From positions 1 through 64,000 of the forward strand of contig CAMYLJ010000009.1 of assembly GCA_947259215.1 (NCBI GenBank): a DNA stretch of 64,000 nt, read 5' to 3'. Both the position numbers and the translations under genes were made by a program. This stretch comes from an uncultured delta proteobacterium. GTDB taxonomy: Bacteria > Myxococcota_A > UBA9160 > JAFDET01. Below, piece after piece: positions 15,233 through 22,925 of the stretch. The notes beneath the pieces were generated by a model, which saw only the letters and a program-made list of their open reading frames with translations, was not told the origin of the DNA and made no database searches. Positions within the stretch are counted from its first letter, which is position 1. Each line of letters starts with the position of its first letter.

Positions 15233-16152
15233 GTCCCCGCGAGCCGCGGGATCTCGCGGCCTCGGTGCGCCAGCGGCTCCTCAACCGCGCGAAGGAGCGC
15301 GGAGAGGACTTCCAGCTCGTGCTCACGTGGTACGGCATCGAGCGGCTTTTGTATCGCATCTCCGAGTCGCCCCACGCGGACGCCTTCATCCTGAAGGGTG
15401 CGATGCTCTTCTCGCTCTGGAGCGGGGAAGCCCACCGGCCCACACGCGACCTCGATCTGCTCGGCGCGGGCGACGCCCAGGTACCGCGCATGGAGGCCGT
15501 CCTGCGGGAGGTCTGCCAGGTGCCGTCCGAGGACGGGCTCGAGTTCGACCCGGCGTCCGTCCGCGGAGAGGAGATCCGAAGCCCCGACGAATACGAGGGC
15601 GTCCGCATCAAGCTGGTCGGGCGGCTGGCCGGAGCCCGCATTCCCCTGCAGGTCGATATCGGCTTCGGGGATGCCGTGGTACCCCCGCCGGAGACCATCG
15701 AATACCCGTCCCTCCTCGACCTTCCCACGGTGCGTCTGCGCGCCTATCCGCGGGAGGCCGTGGTTGCCGAGAAGCTCCAGGCCCTGGTCGAGCTCGGGAT
15801 CGCCAACACGCGCATGAAGGACTTCTACGACCTGTGGATGCTCGCCCGCCGGTTCGACTTCGAGGGCGAGCGCCTGGCCCGGGCGATCGCCGCGACGTTC
15901 GAGCGGCGGCGCACGCCGATCCCCGTGGAAGCTCCGCTGGCGCTGACCTCGGAGTTCCACACGGATGCCGCCAAACAGACGCAGTGGCGCGCATTCCTCC
16001 GCAAGGGATCCGTCACCGAAACCCCCGAGCTGGCCCCGGTTGTCGAGCTGATCGCAGGCTTCATCATGCCTCCCGCGGTAGCCGCTCGTGCGGGCAATCT
16101 GTTCGCGAGCCGCTGGCAGAGGGGCGGACCGTGGAAGCGCGGATCGGACTGA
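15229..16152 (+). CDS. abiEii: AbiEii-type nucleotidyltransferase toxin
   Basis: 307 residues from GTG 15229, which overlaps the antitoxin stop (GTGA). The nucleotidyltransferase core is ILKGAMLFSLWSGEAHRPTRDLDLLG, residues about 44-70, with the metal-binding DLD; later conserved parts are REAVVAEKLQALVELG and MKDFYDLWML. AbiEii toxins act bacteriostatically and give phage abortive infection. The related toxin MenT3 adds nucleotides to tRNA acceptor ends. In island B it may stabilise the element or defend it. Confidence 0.85.
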   Translation: MSPREPRDLAASVRQRLLNRAKERGEDFQLVLTWYGIERLLYRISESPHADAFILKGAMLFSLWSGEAHRPTRDLDLLGAGDAQVPRMEAVLREVCQVPSEDGLEFDPASVRGEEIRSPDEYEGVRIKLVGRLAGARIPLQVDIGFGDAVVPPPETIEYPSLLDLPTVRLRAYPREAVVAEKLQALVELGIANTRMKDFYDLWMLARRFDFEGERLARAIAATFERRRTPIPVEAPLALTSEFHTDAAKQTQWRAFLRKGSVTETPELAPVVELIAGFIMPPAVAARAGNLFASRWQRGGPWKRGSD

Positions 16153-16742
16153 TGGCGTCCGCGTGGCGTCGATCACCCGGCAAGTCGGAAGTGACTTGCG
16201 GATCCGGCAACCCTTCACGAGATACGCCGGAGAAACGAGGACTTCGGCGAACTTCGAGTCCCTCTTATCTTGCCGTCGCCCCCTCCAGTGAAGTGGACCA
16301 CTTTGGCCCACGCGCAGCGGAATGGGCCACGAAATACTCAGCGGCCGCGAGCGTCTCCAGAGAAGTGGCCCACCTCTTATCTTGCTTTCCCACGAAACTG
16401 TCCTGCATCGCTCTTCAGCCAGACTCGAAACTCATCAACTTCTTGCCATCGAGCTGCATGCCACGCTTCCGTCCTGGCGCCGAAGATGCGCCCGTCGGTT
16501 TTCCGTCGAGCTGCAGACGATCCGCCGTCGGTGCTGCGTACACGGTGCCGTGCGGCAACTGTCAGCTCGCCGGGGCCGTGCGCTGACGCTGCCAACGGCC
16601 CGTCGAGGAGCCGTCCGCCGCGCGACCCCTTAAGCCTCCGTGAGGGTGCGACCTTGGACGCGCTTCGGGGACGCGAGCAGCAGCTGCCGGTGCGATAGTC
16701 TGTGCAGCTGGAGCTTCCAGGACCACGTACAGCGAGGTCACG
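16153..16742. other. Non-coding stretch with a possible IS remnant
   Basis: 590 bases without a supported gene. The middle holds repeats resembling IS21-family ends at 16261-16385. A minus-strand frame ending at 16377 gives some protein-like sequence but no recognised family or start site. Confidence 0.4.
16261..16385. mobile_element. Possible remnant of an IS21-like terminal region
   Basis: CCTCTTATCTTGC occurs at 16261-16273 and 16373-16385. Between them lie AAGTGGACCACTTTGGCCCA, GAATGGGCCACGAAAT and AAGTGGCCCAC, which resemble the repeated transposase sites near IS21 ends. No istA or istB gene is present, so this can only be a remnant, and the assignment rests on pattern alone. Confidence 0.3.
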
Positions 16743-16979
16743 ATGGACTACGACACCGACAAGGTGGATGACGCCGTCCTGGCGCTCCTCCACCTCACCT
16801 CGTGGGAGCAGCACGGCATCTCCCGTGCGTGGAAGGGGCACGATTGGGACGCCCTGGACCGGCTTCACCACAGAGGGTTGATCGCCAACCCACGCAGCAA
16901 GGCGAAATCGGTGCTGCTGACCGACGAGGGTGCGGTCCGCGCCCGCGAGCTCTTCCAGGAACTCTTCGGCGCAGGCTGA
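16743..16979 (+). CDS. DUF6429 family protein
   Basis: 78 residues; GAGGT precedes the ATG. The sequence follows a widespread small family with an MDYDTDKVD start, a central AWKGHDWDALDRLH and a C-terminal SKAKSVLLTDEG. It has a winged-helix-like length and pattern, but no function is established. Such genes are often seen among mobile-element debris, which fits its place beside the integrase. Confidence 0.7.
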   Translation: MDYDTDKVDDAVLALLHLTSWEQHGISRAWKGHDWDALDRLHHRGLIANPRSKAKSVLLTDEGAVRARELFQELFGAG

Positions 16980-17110
16980 GTTCTCCCGCTTGGTCGCGGT
17001 GACCGCACCAAGGCCCGCCAGAAGGGCCGCATGGCGGCTCCTCGAGCGCTATGAGACACGGAGTCGACCGTCGGTACTGGCACGCACCTTGCTCCTCGAG
17101 CTGCCGGAGG

Positions 17111-17386
17111 ATGCGGGTCGTGGAGACGATCGAGGCTGGTACCGGAGAACCGAGCTTCCTGGCCGGACGCCTGGCGCTGCGGCCGCGCGAGGCGGCGCGA
17201 GCGCTGGGCATCGGAGAGCGGACGTTGCGCCAGATCCTGCCGGAGATCCCGCACGTCCACGTCGGCTCGGCGGTGGTGATCCCGGTGGACCTGCTGCGCG
17301 AGTGGCTGCGGAGTCGGGCCCGCGCCGAGCAGCGGCGAGCGGACCAGGTGGTGCACGAGGTCCTGGCCGATGTGGCGCCGCGTTGA
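17111..17386 (+). CDS. Excisionase-like helix-turn-helix protein
   Basis: About 91 residues from ATG 17111; GTG 17120 has better spacing from the GGAGG at 17106-17110. The centre reads LRPREAARALGIGERTLRQI followed by a strand-turn with VVIPVDLLREWL, the winged MerR-like pattern of excisionases and HTH_17 proteins. It sits 65 bases upstream of the tyrosine integrase, the usual place for a recombination directionality factor. Excision control is inferred from context. Confidence 0.65.
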   Translation: MRVVETIEAGTGEPSFLAGRLALRPREAARALGIGERTLRQILPEIPHVHVGSAVVIPVDLLREWLRSRARAEQRRADQVVHEVLADVAPR

Positions 17387-17450
17387 GCCGCGGGTGCCTG
17401 GTGGACTACGATCGCATGACCCCGTCCGAGATCCCGAGCGGAGACGCGCG

Positions 17451-18740
17451 ATGGCCGCCAAGGTGGTGTGGTATCGCAAAGCCTGGTGGGTGCGGACGCA
17501 CCATCGGCGGAAGAAGAAGGACCGTCGCATCGGTCCCAGCAAGGCCGACAAGCGCCAGGCGGACGAGATCGCGCGCAAGATCAACGCGGCGATCGCGCTC
17601 GGCACCTTCGCCATCTCGGAGCCGGACGAGAGGCCCCTCCCCTGCCGCGCGCAGCTCGAGCGCTGGCACGCGACCTACGCGCCGACCTTCAAGCCCTCGT
17701 TCGAGCAGGAGAGCCAGCGGACGATCGAGAACCACCTGGTGCCGTTCTTCGGCGCGAAGGACCTGCGCGAGATCCGCGAGGACGACCTCCTGGCCTACAT
17801 CCGGGCGAAGCTCGAGGCTGGCCTTGCGCCGCTCACCATCCAGACGCACCTCTCGATCCTGCGGCGCGTCTTCTCGCTCGCCGTCCGCGAAGGGCTGGTG
17901 GACCGCAATCCCGCCGCGCGCCTCGGCGAGCTGATGCGTCGGGTCGGTCGCCGGGCCGCCGCCGAGGCGCCGTCGGTGGACAGCTGGACCCGGGAGGAGG
18001 TGGCGTCGCTGCTCGCCGTGGCCCGCGAGTCCGAGCCGCGGTTCCACGCGGCGCTGGTCTTCCTCTTCTCGACCGGCGTCCGCCGCGGCGAGCTCCTGGG
18101 CCTCAAGTGGGCGGACGTGGACTTCGAGCGCCGGCGGATCCACGTGCGCCGGGCCTGGGTGCGGGGCGAGGTCACGAGCCCGAAGAGCGGCCGGGGGCGA
18201 TTCCTGGCCATGCCGCCGGGCCTGGGATCACTCTTGATCGATCTCCTGGCCGAGCGGCGCCGCGAGGGCCTCCAGCGCGGCTGGCCGGACGTGCCCGAGT
18301 GGGTCTTCCCCGCCAAGACGGGCGGGCCGCTCGACGCCCGGAACTTCGAACGCGCCTGGCTGCGTGTGCGCCGGCGCGCCGCCAAACGCAGTGTCCGTCC
18401 CCTGAAGCTCCACTGCACGCGCCACACCTGGGCGAGCCTGGCGCTGGCCTCGGGCAAGAGTGTGCGCTGGGTCGCCGACCAGCTCGGGCACGCATCGCCC
18501 ACATTGACCCTGAAAACGTACGCGCACGCGCTGCGAGAAGAAGAAATCGACCTCGGTTTCGCCGATTTCGGAGCGGAGGGCGTCGCCGGACGTCTCTATA
18601 CGTCTCCGACAACCGGGAGCGACGCCGACAACGAAAACGCCCCCGACGCAACTCGCCGAGGGCGCTTCGGAATCCTGGAGCACGAGACCGGATTCGAACC
18701 GGCGACCCCCACGTTGGCAACGTGGCGCTCTACCAGCTGA
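17451..18740 (+). CDS. int: Tyrosine integrase of island B
   Basis: 429 residues from ATG 17451. An N-terminal arm-binding part (KVVWYRKAWWVRTHHR), a SAM-like core-binding domain (about 85-170) and the catalytic domain follow. Catalytic residues are visible: Arg in FSTGVRRGELLGLKW, HxxR in HCTRHTWASLAL, GH in QLGHASPTLTLKTY and the nucleophile Tyr in TYAHAL. It lies next to the intact tRNA-Gly, as expected for tRNA-targeting integrases. The frame runs past the catalytic domain, through the tRNA terminator and 65 bases into the antisense of the tRNA, ending at 18740. In the excised circle the last residues would instead be KGRKRKK (codons at 5638-5661). Confidence 0.9.
   Translation: MAAKVVWYRKAWWVRTHHRRKKKDRRIGPSKADKRQADEIARKINAAIALGTFAISEPDERPLPCRAQLERWHATYAPTFKPSFEQESQRTIENHLVPFFGAKDLREIREDDLLAYIRAKLEAGLAPLTIQTHLSILRRVFSLAVREGLVDRNPAARLGELMRRVGRRAAAEAPSVDSWTREEVASLLAVARESEPRFHAALVFLFSTGVRRGELLGLKWADVDFERRRIHVRRAWVRGEVTSPKSGRGRFLAMPPGLGSLLIDLLAERRREGLQRGWPDVPEWVFPAKTGGPLDARNFERAWLRVRRRAAKRSVRPLKLHCTRHTWASLALASGKSVRWVADQLGHASPTLTLKTYAHALREEEIDLGFADFGAEGVAGRLYTSPTTGSDADNENAPDATRRGRFGILEHETGFEPATPTLATWRSTS
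18581..18606 (+). repeat. Phased CGTCTC repeats, right arm of island B
   Basis: CGTCGC at 18581, CGTCTC at 18591 and CGTCTC at 18601 are spaced exactly ten bases, 85 bases before the tRNA end. They lie inside the 3' part of the integrase frame and match the right arm of island A. Candidate integrase arm sites. Confidence 0.55.
18631..18665 (-). terminator. tRNA-Gly terminator
   Basis: Downstream of the tRNA on the minus strand, GCGCCCTCGGC pairs imperfectly with GTCGGGGGCG and is followed by TTTTCG. A near-identical copy lies at 2388-2420. Confidence 0.6.
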
Positions 18741-18751
18741 GCTACTCGTGC
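18676..18751 (-). tRNA. tRNA-Gly(GCC)
   Basis: 76 bases including the encoded CCA. The acceptor stem GCACGAG/CTCGTGC, D-arm (AGCTCAGCTGGTAGAGC), anticodon stem CCACG/CGTGG around TTGCCAA, and T-arm GGTTCGAATCC are all intact. Anticodon GCC reads GGC and GGT. It is the insertion site of the tandem islands; its last 45 bases are repeated at 11-55, 2431-2479 and 5594-5638. It stays functional because each island restores the 3' end. Confidence 0.97.
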
Positions 18752-18763
18752 TCGCGAAGGCGA

Positions 18764-18791
18764 AAGGTAGGCAGGCGGCGGGCGCCGTCAA
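18764..18791 (-). promoter_or_regulatory. Promoter of tRNA-Gly
   Basis: On the minus strand TTGACG (18786-18791), 16 bases, TACCTT (18764-18769), with a predicted transcript start about 12 bases later, immediately before the tRNA. Confidence 0.55.
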
Positions 18792-18830
18792 GCCCCCGCA
18801 AAACCGGCGGAAACCCGTAGGCTGGGCGGC

Positions 18831-19382
18831 TCAGCCGCCGAAGCTGCGGGCGAAGAGGTCCTCGATGGCGGCGCGGCCCGGGTCCGTGAGGAAGCGCGTG
18901 CCGGTGCCGCAGAAGTGGGGGTCGCCGATGGTCGGGTCGGCCGCCTCCTGGAAGGCGCGCCCGTCCCAGCGGTACCAGCCGTCGCGCTCCTGGTCGAAGA
19001 CGAAGAGCGGCTTGTTGCAGAGCTTGGCGAACTCGGCGCCCCAGCCGGTGCCGCCCTTCACGGTCTGGTTGGGGAGGATCCGCCCGACGACGAAGATCTC
19101 CTGGCCGCGGTTCACCTGGTGCCAGATGGTCTGGAGCACCTTCTTGAAGAGCGGCGTGTCCGGGTACTCGCGGTCCATGAGGCGGCCCACGTAGCTGAGG
19201 CTGACGTCGCCCTGCTTCAGTTCCTCGGGCGTGAGGACGCGGATGCCGCGCTGACGCGCGTCGTTGTGGCCCTCGAAGGTGAAGTTCACCTCGGGGATGC
19301 CGCGGCGCTCGGCGGCCTCGCCGAAGGTCGCCTCGGCGCCCTGGGCGGCGCCGCTGTAGAGAATGCACTCTTCGGGCTTCAT
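18831..19382 (-). CDS. Hypothetical protein, possible SLOG-like nucleotide-binding fold
   Basis: 183 residues. The N-terminus (ILYSGAAQGAEATFGEAAERRGIPEVNFTFEGH, residues 6-38, shown here in parts: YSGAAQGAEATFG and RRGIPEVNFTF) has the strand-loop-helix look of DprA/LOG-like Rossmann proteins. The middle holds IFVVGRILPNQTVKGGTGW, a second glycine-rich loop, and the end has FCGTGTRFLTDPGR. No catalytic motif is certain. It is the first chromosomal gene beyond the tRNA, transcribed toward it. Confidence 0.6.
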   Translation of the reverse strand: MKPEECILYSGAAQGAEATFGEAAERRGIPEVNFTFEGHNDARQRGIRVLTPEELKQGDVSLSYVGRLMDREYPDTPLFKKVLQTIWHQVNRGQEIFVVGRILPNQTVKGGTGWGAEFAKLCNKPLFVFDQERDGWYRWDGRAFQEAADPTIGDPHFCGTGTRFLTDPGRAAIEDLFARSFGG

Positions 19383-19505
19383 GCGGGCTCCTCCGGTCCG
19401 GGAGGGGCGGGAATCTACCGCCGCCCGTGGGGAGCGAAAGGGGGCGCCCCTTCAGGGGCCCTTCACGCCCCCTGCCCTGCCCGTCCCCTACACTCTTCTA
19501 TACCC

Positions 19506-20495
19506 ATGCCTCCGATGGTCTCCCGGCTGGTCGCGCTCGGGCTCGGCCTGGCGGTCTCCCTGGCGCTCGCCGAGGGCGCGGTGCGCCTGGCGGGCTGGGC
19601 GCCGCGGCGGAGCGACACCCAGTCGCACATCCCGCGGGTCTTCGAGCCGGATCCGGTGCTCGGCTGGCACGCGAAGCCCGGCAGCTACGTCTACCCGGGC
19701 TACGGGGACGCCGTGGAGCCGGTGGTGATCACGATCCTCGCGGACCACACGCGCTCCGTGGGGAGCGGTCTCGCCGATCCCGAGCCCTCGGCGGAGATCC
19801 TCTTCGTCGGCGGCTCGTTCACCATGGGCTGGGCACTCTCGGACTGGGAGACCTTCCCCTGGCGCCTCCAGCGGCGCATGCGGCACCTGCGGGTGCGCAA
19901 CCTGGGGACGTCGGGCTACGGCACCTACCAGTCCCTGCTGACCCTCGAGCGGGAGCTTCCGAAGCGGGCGCCGGACCTGGTCCTCTACGGCTACATGGTG
20001 CATCACGAGCAGCGCAACGTGGCCTCGCTCTCGTGGCTGCGCTTCCTGGCCGAGCTGGCGCGCGACGACGTGGCGGAGGTGCCGTACGTCACGCTCGGTC
20101 CCGAAGGCGAGCTCGTGCGGCGCCCTCCCCTGGGCCACCTCCTCCTCCCCCTGCGCCGGCAGCTGGCGCTCGTGGCCTTCGCCGAGGACGTGTGGATGGA
20201 CCTGGCGATCTGGGGCCTGACCGAAGAGACGCGGGCGGTGACGAGGCTGCTGCTGCTGGAGATGGCGCGGACGAGCCGCGCCCACGGGGCGGAGTTCGGC
20301 GTGGTCTTCCTGCACGCGTCAGACAAGCAGCGGGCAAACCTCAGCCGCTTCCTGGCCAACAAGGACATCCTCAGCATCGACTGCAACCAGCAGATCCAGA
20401 AACACGAGGAGGTGCCGGAGGATGGGCACCCGGGCGCGCGCGTGAACCGACGCTGGGCGCGCTGCCTGCACCGCGCGCTCGAGGGGCGCTGGTAG
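19506..20495 (+). CDS. SGNH-family hydrolase-like protein, membrane anchored
   Basis: 329 residues with an N-terminal signal/anchor (LVALGLGLAVSLALAEGAV). SGNH blocks can be followed: ILFVGGSFTMGW (block I, Ser), NLGTSGYGTYQSL (block II Gly), and a late DGHPGARVN (block V Asp-x-x-His). The Asn block is less clear (YGYMVHHEQRN). Such proteins remove or add acyl groups on sugars or lipids at the envelope. Its nearness to a UDP-sugar dehydrogenase hints at polysaccharide modification. Divergent from the gene at 18831-19382. Confidence 0.65.
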   Translation: MPPMVSRLVALGLGLAVSLALAEGAVRLAGWAPRRSDTQSHIPRVFEPDPVLGWHAKPGSYVYPGYGDAVEPVVITILADHTRSVGSGLADPEPSAEILFVGGSFTMGWALSDWETFPWRLQRRMRHLRVRNLGTSGYGTYQSLLTLERELPKRAPDLVLYGYMVHHEQRNVASLSWLRFLAELARDDVAEVPYVTLGPEGELVRRPPLGHLLLPLRRQLALVAFAEDVWMDLAIWGLTEETRAVTRLLLLEMARTSRAHGAEFGVVFLHASDKQRANLSRFLANKDILSIDCNQQIQKHEEVPEDGHPGARVNRRWARCLHRALEGRW

Positions 20496-20533
20496 CGGGT
20501 CAAGCCGGCCTTGCGACGGGCCGATGCGGGGGC

Positions 20534-20935
20534 ATGCGCCGCGCGCCGCTGGCCTGTCTCGTGCTCGTCTTCGCCGTCTCCGTCGCGACCGGCTGCATCC
20601 GCTACTCCAGCTCCAGCAGCTCCTCCAGCGGCAGCACCGGCTTCGGTTCGGGCGGCGGTGGGATCGGAGGCGGGAGCGGGGGCTCCACCTCGGGCACCTA
20701 CGGCGCGACGCCGATCCCCGGCCGCGGCCCGGAGCGGCCCGCGCAGTCGACCCAGGAGGCCTACGCCTGGGACCCGGCGCTCGGCGTCTACCACGTGACG
20801 GCGTGGCCCGGCGTCTACTGGGACGGCCACGCGTTCTACCGCCGCGATCACACGGGCTGGTCCGCGAGCCGCGACGGCTCGGCCTGGGCCCCGGTCAACC
20901 AGGACGCGCTCCCGCCCGGACTGCGCGGACGCTAG
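20534..20935 (+). CDS. Ser/Gly-rich lipoprotein
   Basis: 133 residues with lipobox VATGC (Cys near residue 20) followed by a poly-Ser and Gly-rich linker (YSSSSSSSSGSTGFGSGGGG, 20 residues). The C-terminal 60 residues hold an aromatic repeat, VYHVTAWPGVYWDGHAFYRR, with W and Y spaced as in small surface domains. Function unknown. It lies 38 bases after the SGNH gene on the same strand. Confidence 0.6.
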   Translation: MRRAPLACLVLVFAVSVATGCIRYSSSSSSSSGSTGFGSGGGGIGGGSGGSTSGTYGATPIPGRGPERPAQSTQEAYAWDPALGVYHVTAWPGVYWDGHAFYRRDHTGWSASRDGSAWAPVNQDALPPGLRGR

Positions 20936-20938
20936 CCG

Positions 20939-20959
20939 ACGGAGCCCGAAGGGCTCCGT
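20939..20959. terminator. Hairpin between convergent genes
   Basis: ACGGAGCCC and GGGCTCCGT pair perfectly around GAA, between the stop codons of the lipoprotein gene and wbpA. A likely bidirectional terminator, though without a long T-run. Confidence 0.55.
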
Positions 20960-20976
20960 TCGCGGCTTGCCAGCCG

Positions 20977-22290
20977 CTAGAGCTTGCGGACCTTGTCCAG
21001 GTTCGCGTCGAGCCCGGCGGTGGCGTTGCGCGTGTCGAAGACGCGCGGCGCCAGCTCCAGCACGCGCGAGTAGTCCACGCCCCGGTGGTTCGTCAGGATC
21101 GCCACCAGGTTCGCCTGCAAGAGGCGCTCGTCGGTCAGCTCCACGCTCTTCTGCACCTGGCCGTCGAGGTCGAACTCCGGCACGTGCGGGTCGTGGTAGG
21201 CGACCTCGGCGCCCTTGTCGCGCAGGAGCCGCATCACGTCGAGGGCGGGCGACTCGCGCATGTCCGACACCTCGGGCTTGTAGGCCACGCCCAGCACCAG
21301 GATGCGGGCGCCGTTCACCGCCGTGCGCACCTCGTTCAGCATGTCGCCGATGCGCGTCGCCACGTGTTCGGGCATGTGGGTGTTGATGTCGGTGGCCAGC
21401 TCGATGAAGCGTGCCGAGAAGTTCAGCGACTTCATCTTCCACGACAGGTAGCTCGGGTCCACCGGGATGCAGTGGCCGCCGAGTCCGGGTCCCGGCAGGA
21501 ACTTCATGAAGCCGTAGGGCTTGGTGGCGGCCGCCTCGATCACCTCCCAGACGTCGAGACCGAGGCGGTCGCACATCAGCGCCACCTCGTTGGCGAGGCC
21601 GATGTTGATGGCGCGGAAGGTGTTCTCGAGCAGCTTCACCATCTCGGCCGCCTGGGAGCTCGAGACCGGCACCACGCGGTCGAAGATGGTCTCGAAGACC
21701 TTGACGCCGAGCTCCGTGCAGAGCGGCGTCTCGCCGCCCACCACCTTCGGCACCTGGCGCACCGTGAACTCGGTGTTGCCGGGGTCGATGCGCTCCGGCG
21801 CGAACGCCAGCGCGAAGTCGCGGCCGAGCTTGAGCCCGGTGCTCTCCAGCATGGGCACGAAGAGCTCGTGGGTGGTGCCCGGGTAGGTGGTGCTGCCCAG
21901 GATCACGAGCTGGCCGGAGCGCAGCCGACGCTGGATCGTCTCCAGCGCGGACACCATGGCGGAGACGTCCGGGTCCTTGGTGCGGGTCAGCGGCGTCGGG
22001 ACGCAGACGTTGATGACGTCGATGGCCGAGAGCTCGGCGCCGTCGGTGGTGGCGGCGAAGCGGCCGCTCTCCATCGCCTGGCGCACTTCGGCCGAGGGCA
22101 CATCCTCGATGTAGGAGCGCCCCTCGCAGAGGGTGCGCACCTTCTCGGAGTTGAGCTCCACGCCCGTCACCCGGAAGCCCGCCTTGGCGAACTCGAGCGC
22201 CAGGGGCAGGCCCACGTAGCCCAGGCCGATCACGCCGATGCGCGCCTCCCGCGACTCGATCCGATCCTTCAGCTCCAGCAGCCTCGTCAC
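20977..22290 (-). CDS. wbpA: UDP-N-acetylglucosamine 6-dehydrogenase (WbpA-like)
   Basis: 437 residues from GTG 22290 (AGGAGCGG upstream), overlapping the pgsA stop. The NAD-binding start is IGVIGLGYVGLPLALEF; the catalytic segment GPGLGGHCIPVDP contains the nucleophilic Cys; the C-terminal domain has VLGVAYKPEVSDMRESP. This family oxidises C6 of UDP-GlcNAc or UDP-ManNAc to the uronic acid for surface polysaccharide. GHCIPVDP and GFMKFLPGPG point to the WbpA branch. Here it is coupled to phospholipid and cell-wall genes rather than an O-antigen cluster. Confidence 0.85.
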   Translation of the reverse strand: MTRLLELKDRIESREARIGVIGLGYVGLPLALEFAKAGFRVTGVELNSEKVRTLCEGRSYIEDVPSAEVRQAMESGRFAATTDGAELSAIDVINVCVPTPLTRTKDPDVSAMVSALETIQRRLRSGQLVILGSTTYPGTTHELFVPMLESTGLKLGRDFALAFAPERIDPGNTEFTVRQVPKVVGGETPLCTELGVKVFETIFDRVVPVSSSQAAEMVKLLENTFRAINIGLANEVALMCDRLGLDVWEVIEAAATKPYGFMKFLPGPGLGGHCIPVDPSYLSWKMKSLNFSARFIELATDINTHMPEHVATRIGDMLNEVRTAVNGARILVLGVAYKPEVSDMRESPALDVMRLLRDKGAEVAYHDPHVPEFDLDGQVQKSVELTDERLLQANLVAILTNHRGVDYSRVLELAPRVFDTRNATAGLDANLDKVRKL

Positions 22291-22925
22291 GCGTCCGCTC
22301 CTTCGGGTCCTGGCGGTGCCCCGCGCCCTTGCTGCGCGAAGTAGCTCCGGAAGTAGAGGATTCCGGACCCCAACGTGAGTGCCGTCGCCAGGGCCAGAAG
22401 GGTCAGGCCGATCCGGTGGGCCGGCAGGCCCAGGGTGGGGTCGGGGAAGAGCAGCGCGCCGATGGCCACGTTCTGGCAGAAGGCCTTGATCTTGCCGATC
22501 CGGCTGGCCGCCATCACCTGTCCCTCCGCCGAGGCCAGGCCGCGCAGGCCCGTCACCGCCAGCTCGCGCCCGATGATCACCACCACCATCCAGATTCCCC
22601 ACACGGGGATGCGGCCGATCGCCACCAGCACGATCAGGGCCGTCGAGACCAGCAGCTTGTCGGCAAGCGGGTCCAGCAGCTTGCCGATCCGGGTCACCAT
22701 CTGCCCGCGGCGCGCCAGCCAGCCGTCCACCAGGTCCGACGTGGCCGCCACGATGAAGGCCCAGGCCACCACCCGGCTCGCCGTCGGGCCGTGGTAGAAG
22801 GGCAGCACCAGCAGCACCGGGATCACCCCGGTCCGAAGCACCGTGATGGTGTTCGGCAGGTTCCAGAAGCGTTCGGGGTGCGCGAGACCGCCGGCGACGG
22901 CCGCCCTAGCGGTCGAACTCCGCAT
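22287..22925 (-). CDS. pgsA: CDP-diacylglycerol-glycerol-3-phosphate 3-phosphatidyltransferase
   Basis: 212 residues with the CDP-alcohol phosphotransferase signature D-x2-D-G-x2-A-R-x8-G-x3-D-x3-D, seen as DLVDGWLARR then GKLLDPLADK. Several membrane segments follow (VSTALIVLVAIG, GIWMVVVIIGRELAVTG). It makes phosphatidylglycerol phosphate in the inner membrane. The start at 22925 overlaps the transglycosylase gene by 20 bases; a slightly later start is possible. Confidence 0.85.
   Translation of the reverse strand: MRSSTARAAVAGGLAHPERFWNLPNTITVLRTGVIPVLLVLPFYHGPTASRVVAWAFIVAATSDLVDGWLARRGQMVTRIGKLLDPLADKLLVSTALIVLVAIGRIPVWGIWMVVVIIGRELAVTGLRGLASAEGQVMAASRIGKIKAFCQNVAIGALLFPDPTLGLPAHRIGLTLLALATALTLGSGILYFRSYFAQQGRGAPPGPEGADA

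Noticed and set aside
18676-18740. HETGFEPATPTLAT as a conserved protein domain
   Set aside because: It is the antisense translation of the tRNA-Gly 3' half; it recurs at 2431 and 5594 only because the tRNA fragment recurs.
20524-22344. 606-codon plus-strand frame across wbpA
   Set aside because: Antisense shadow of the WbpA-like gene; His/Arg-rich with no domain.
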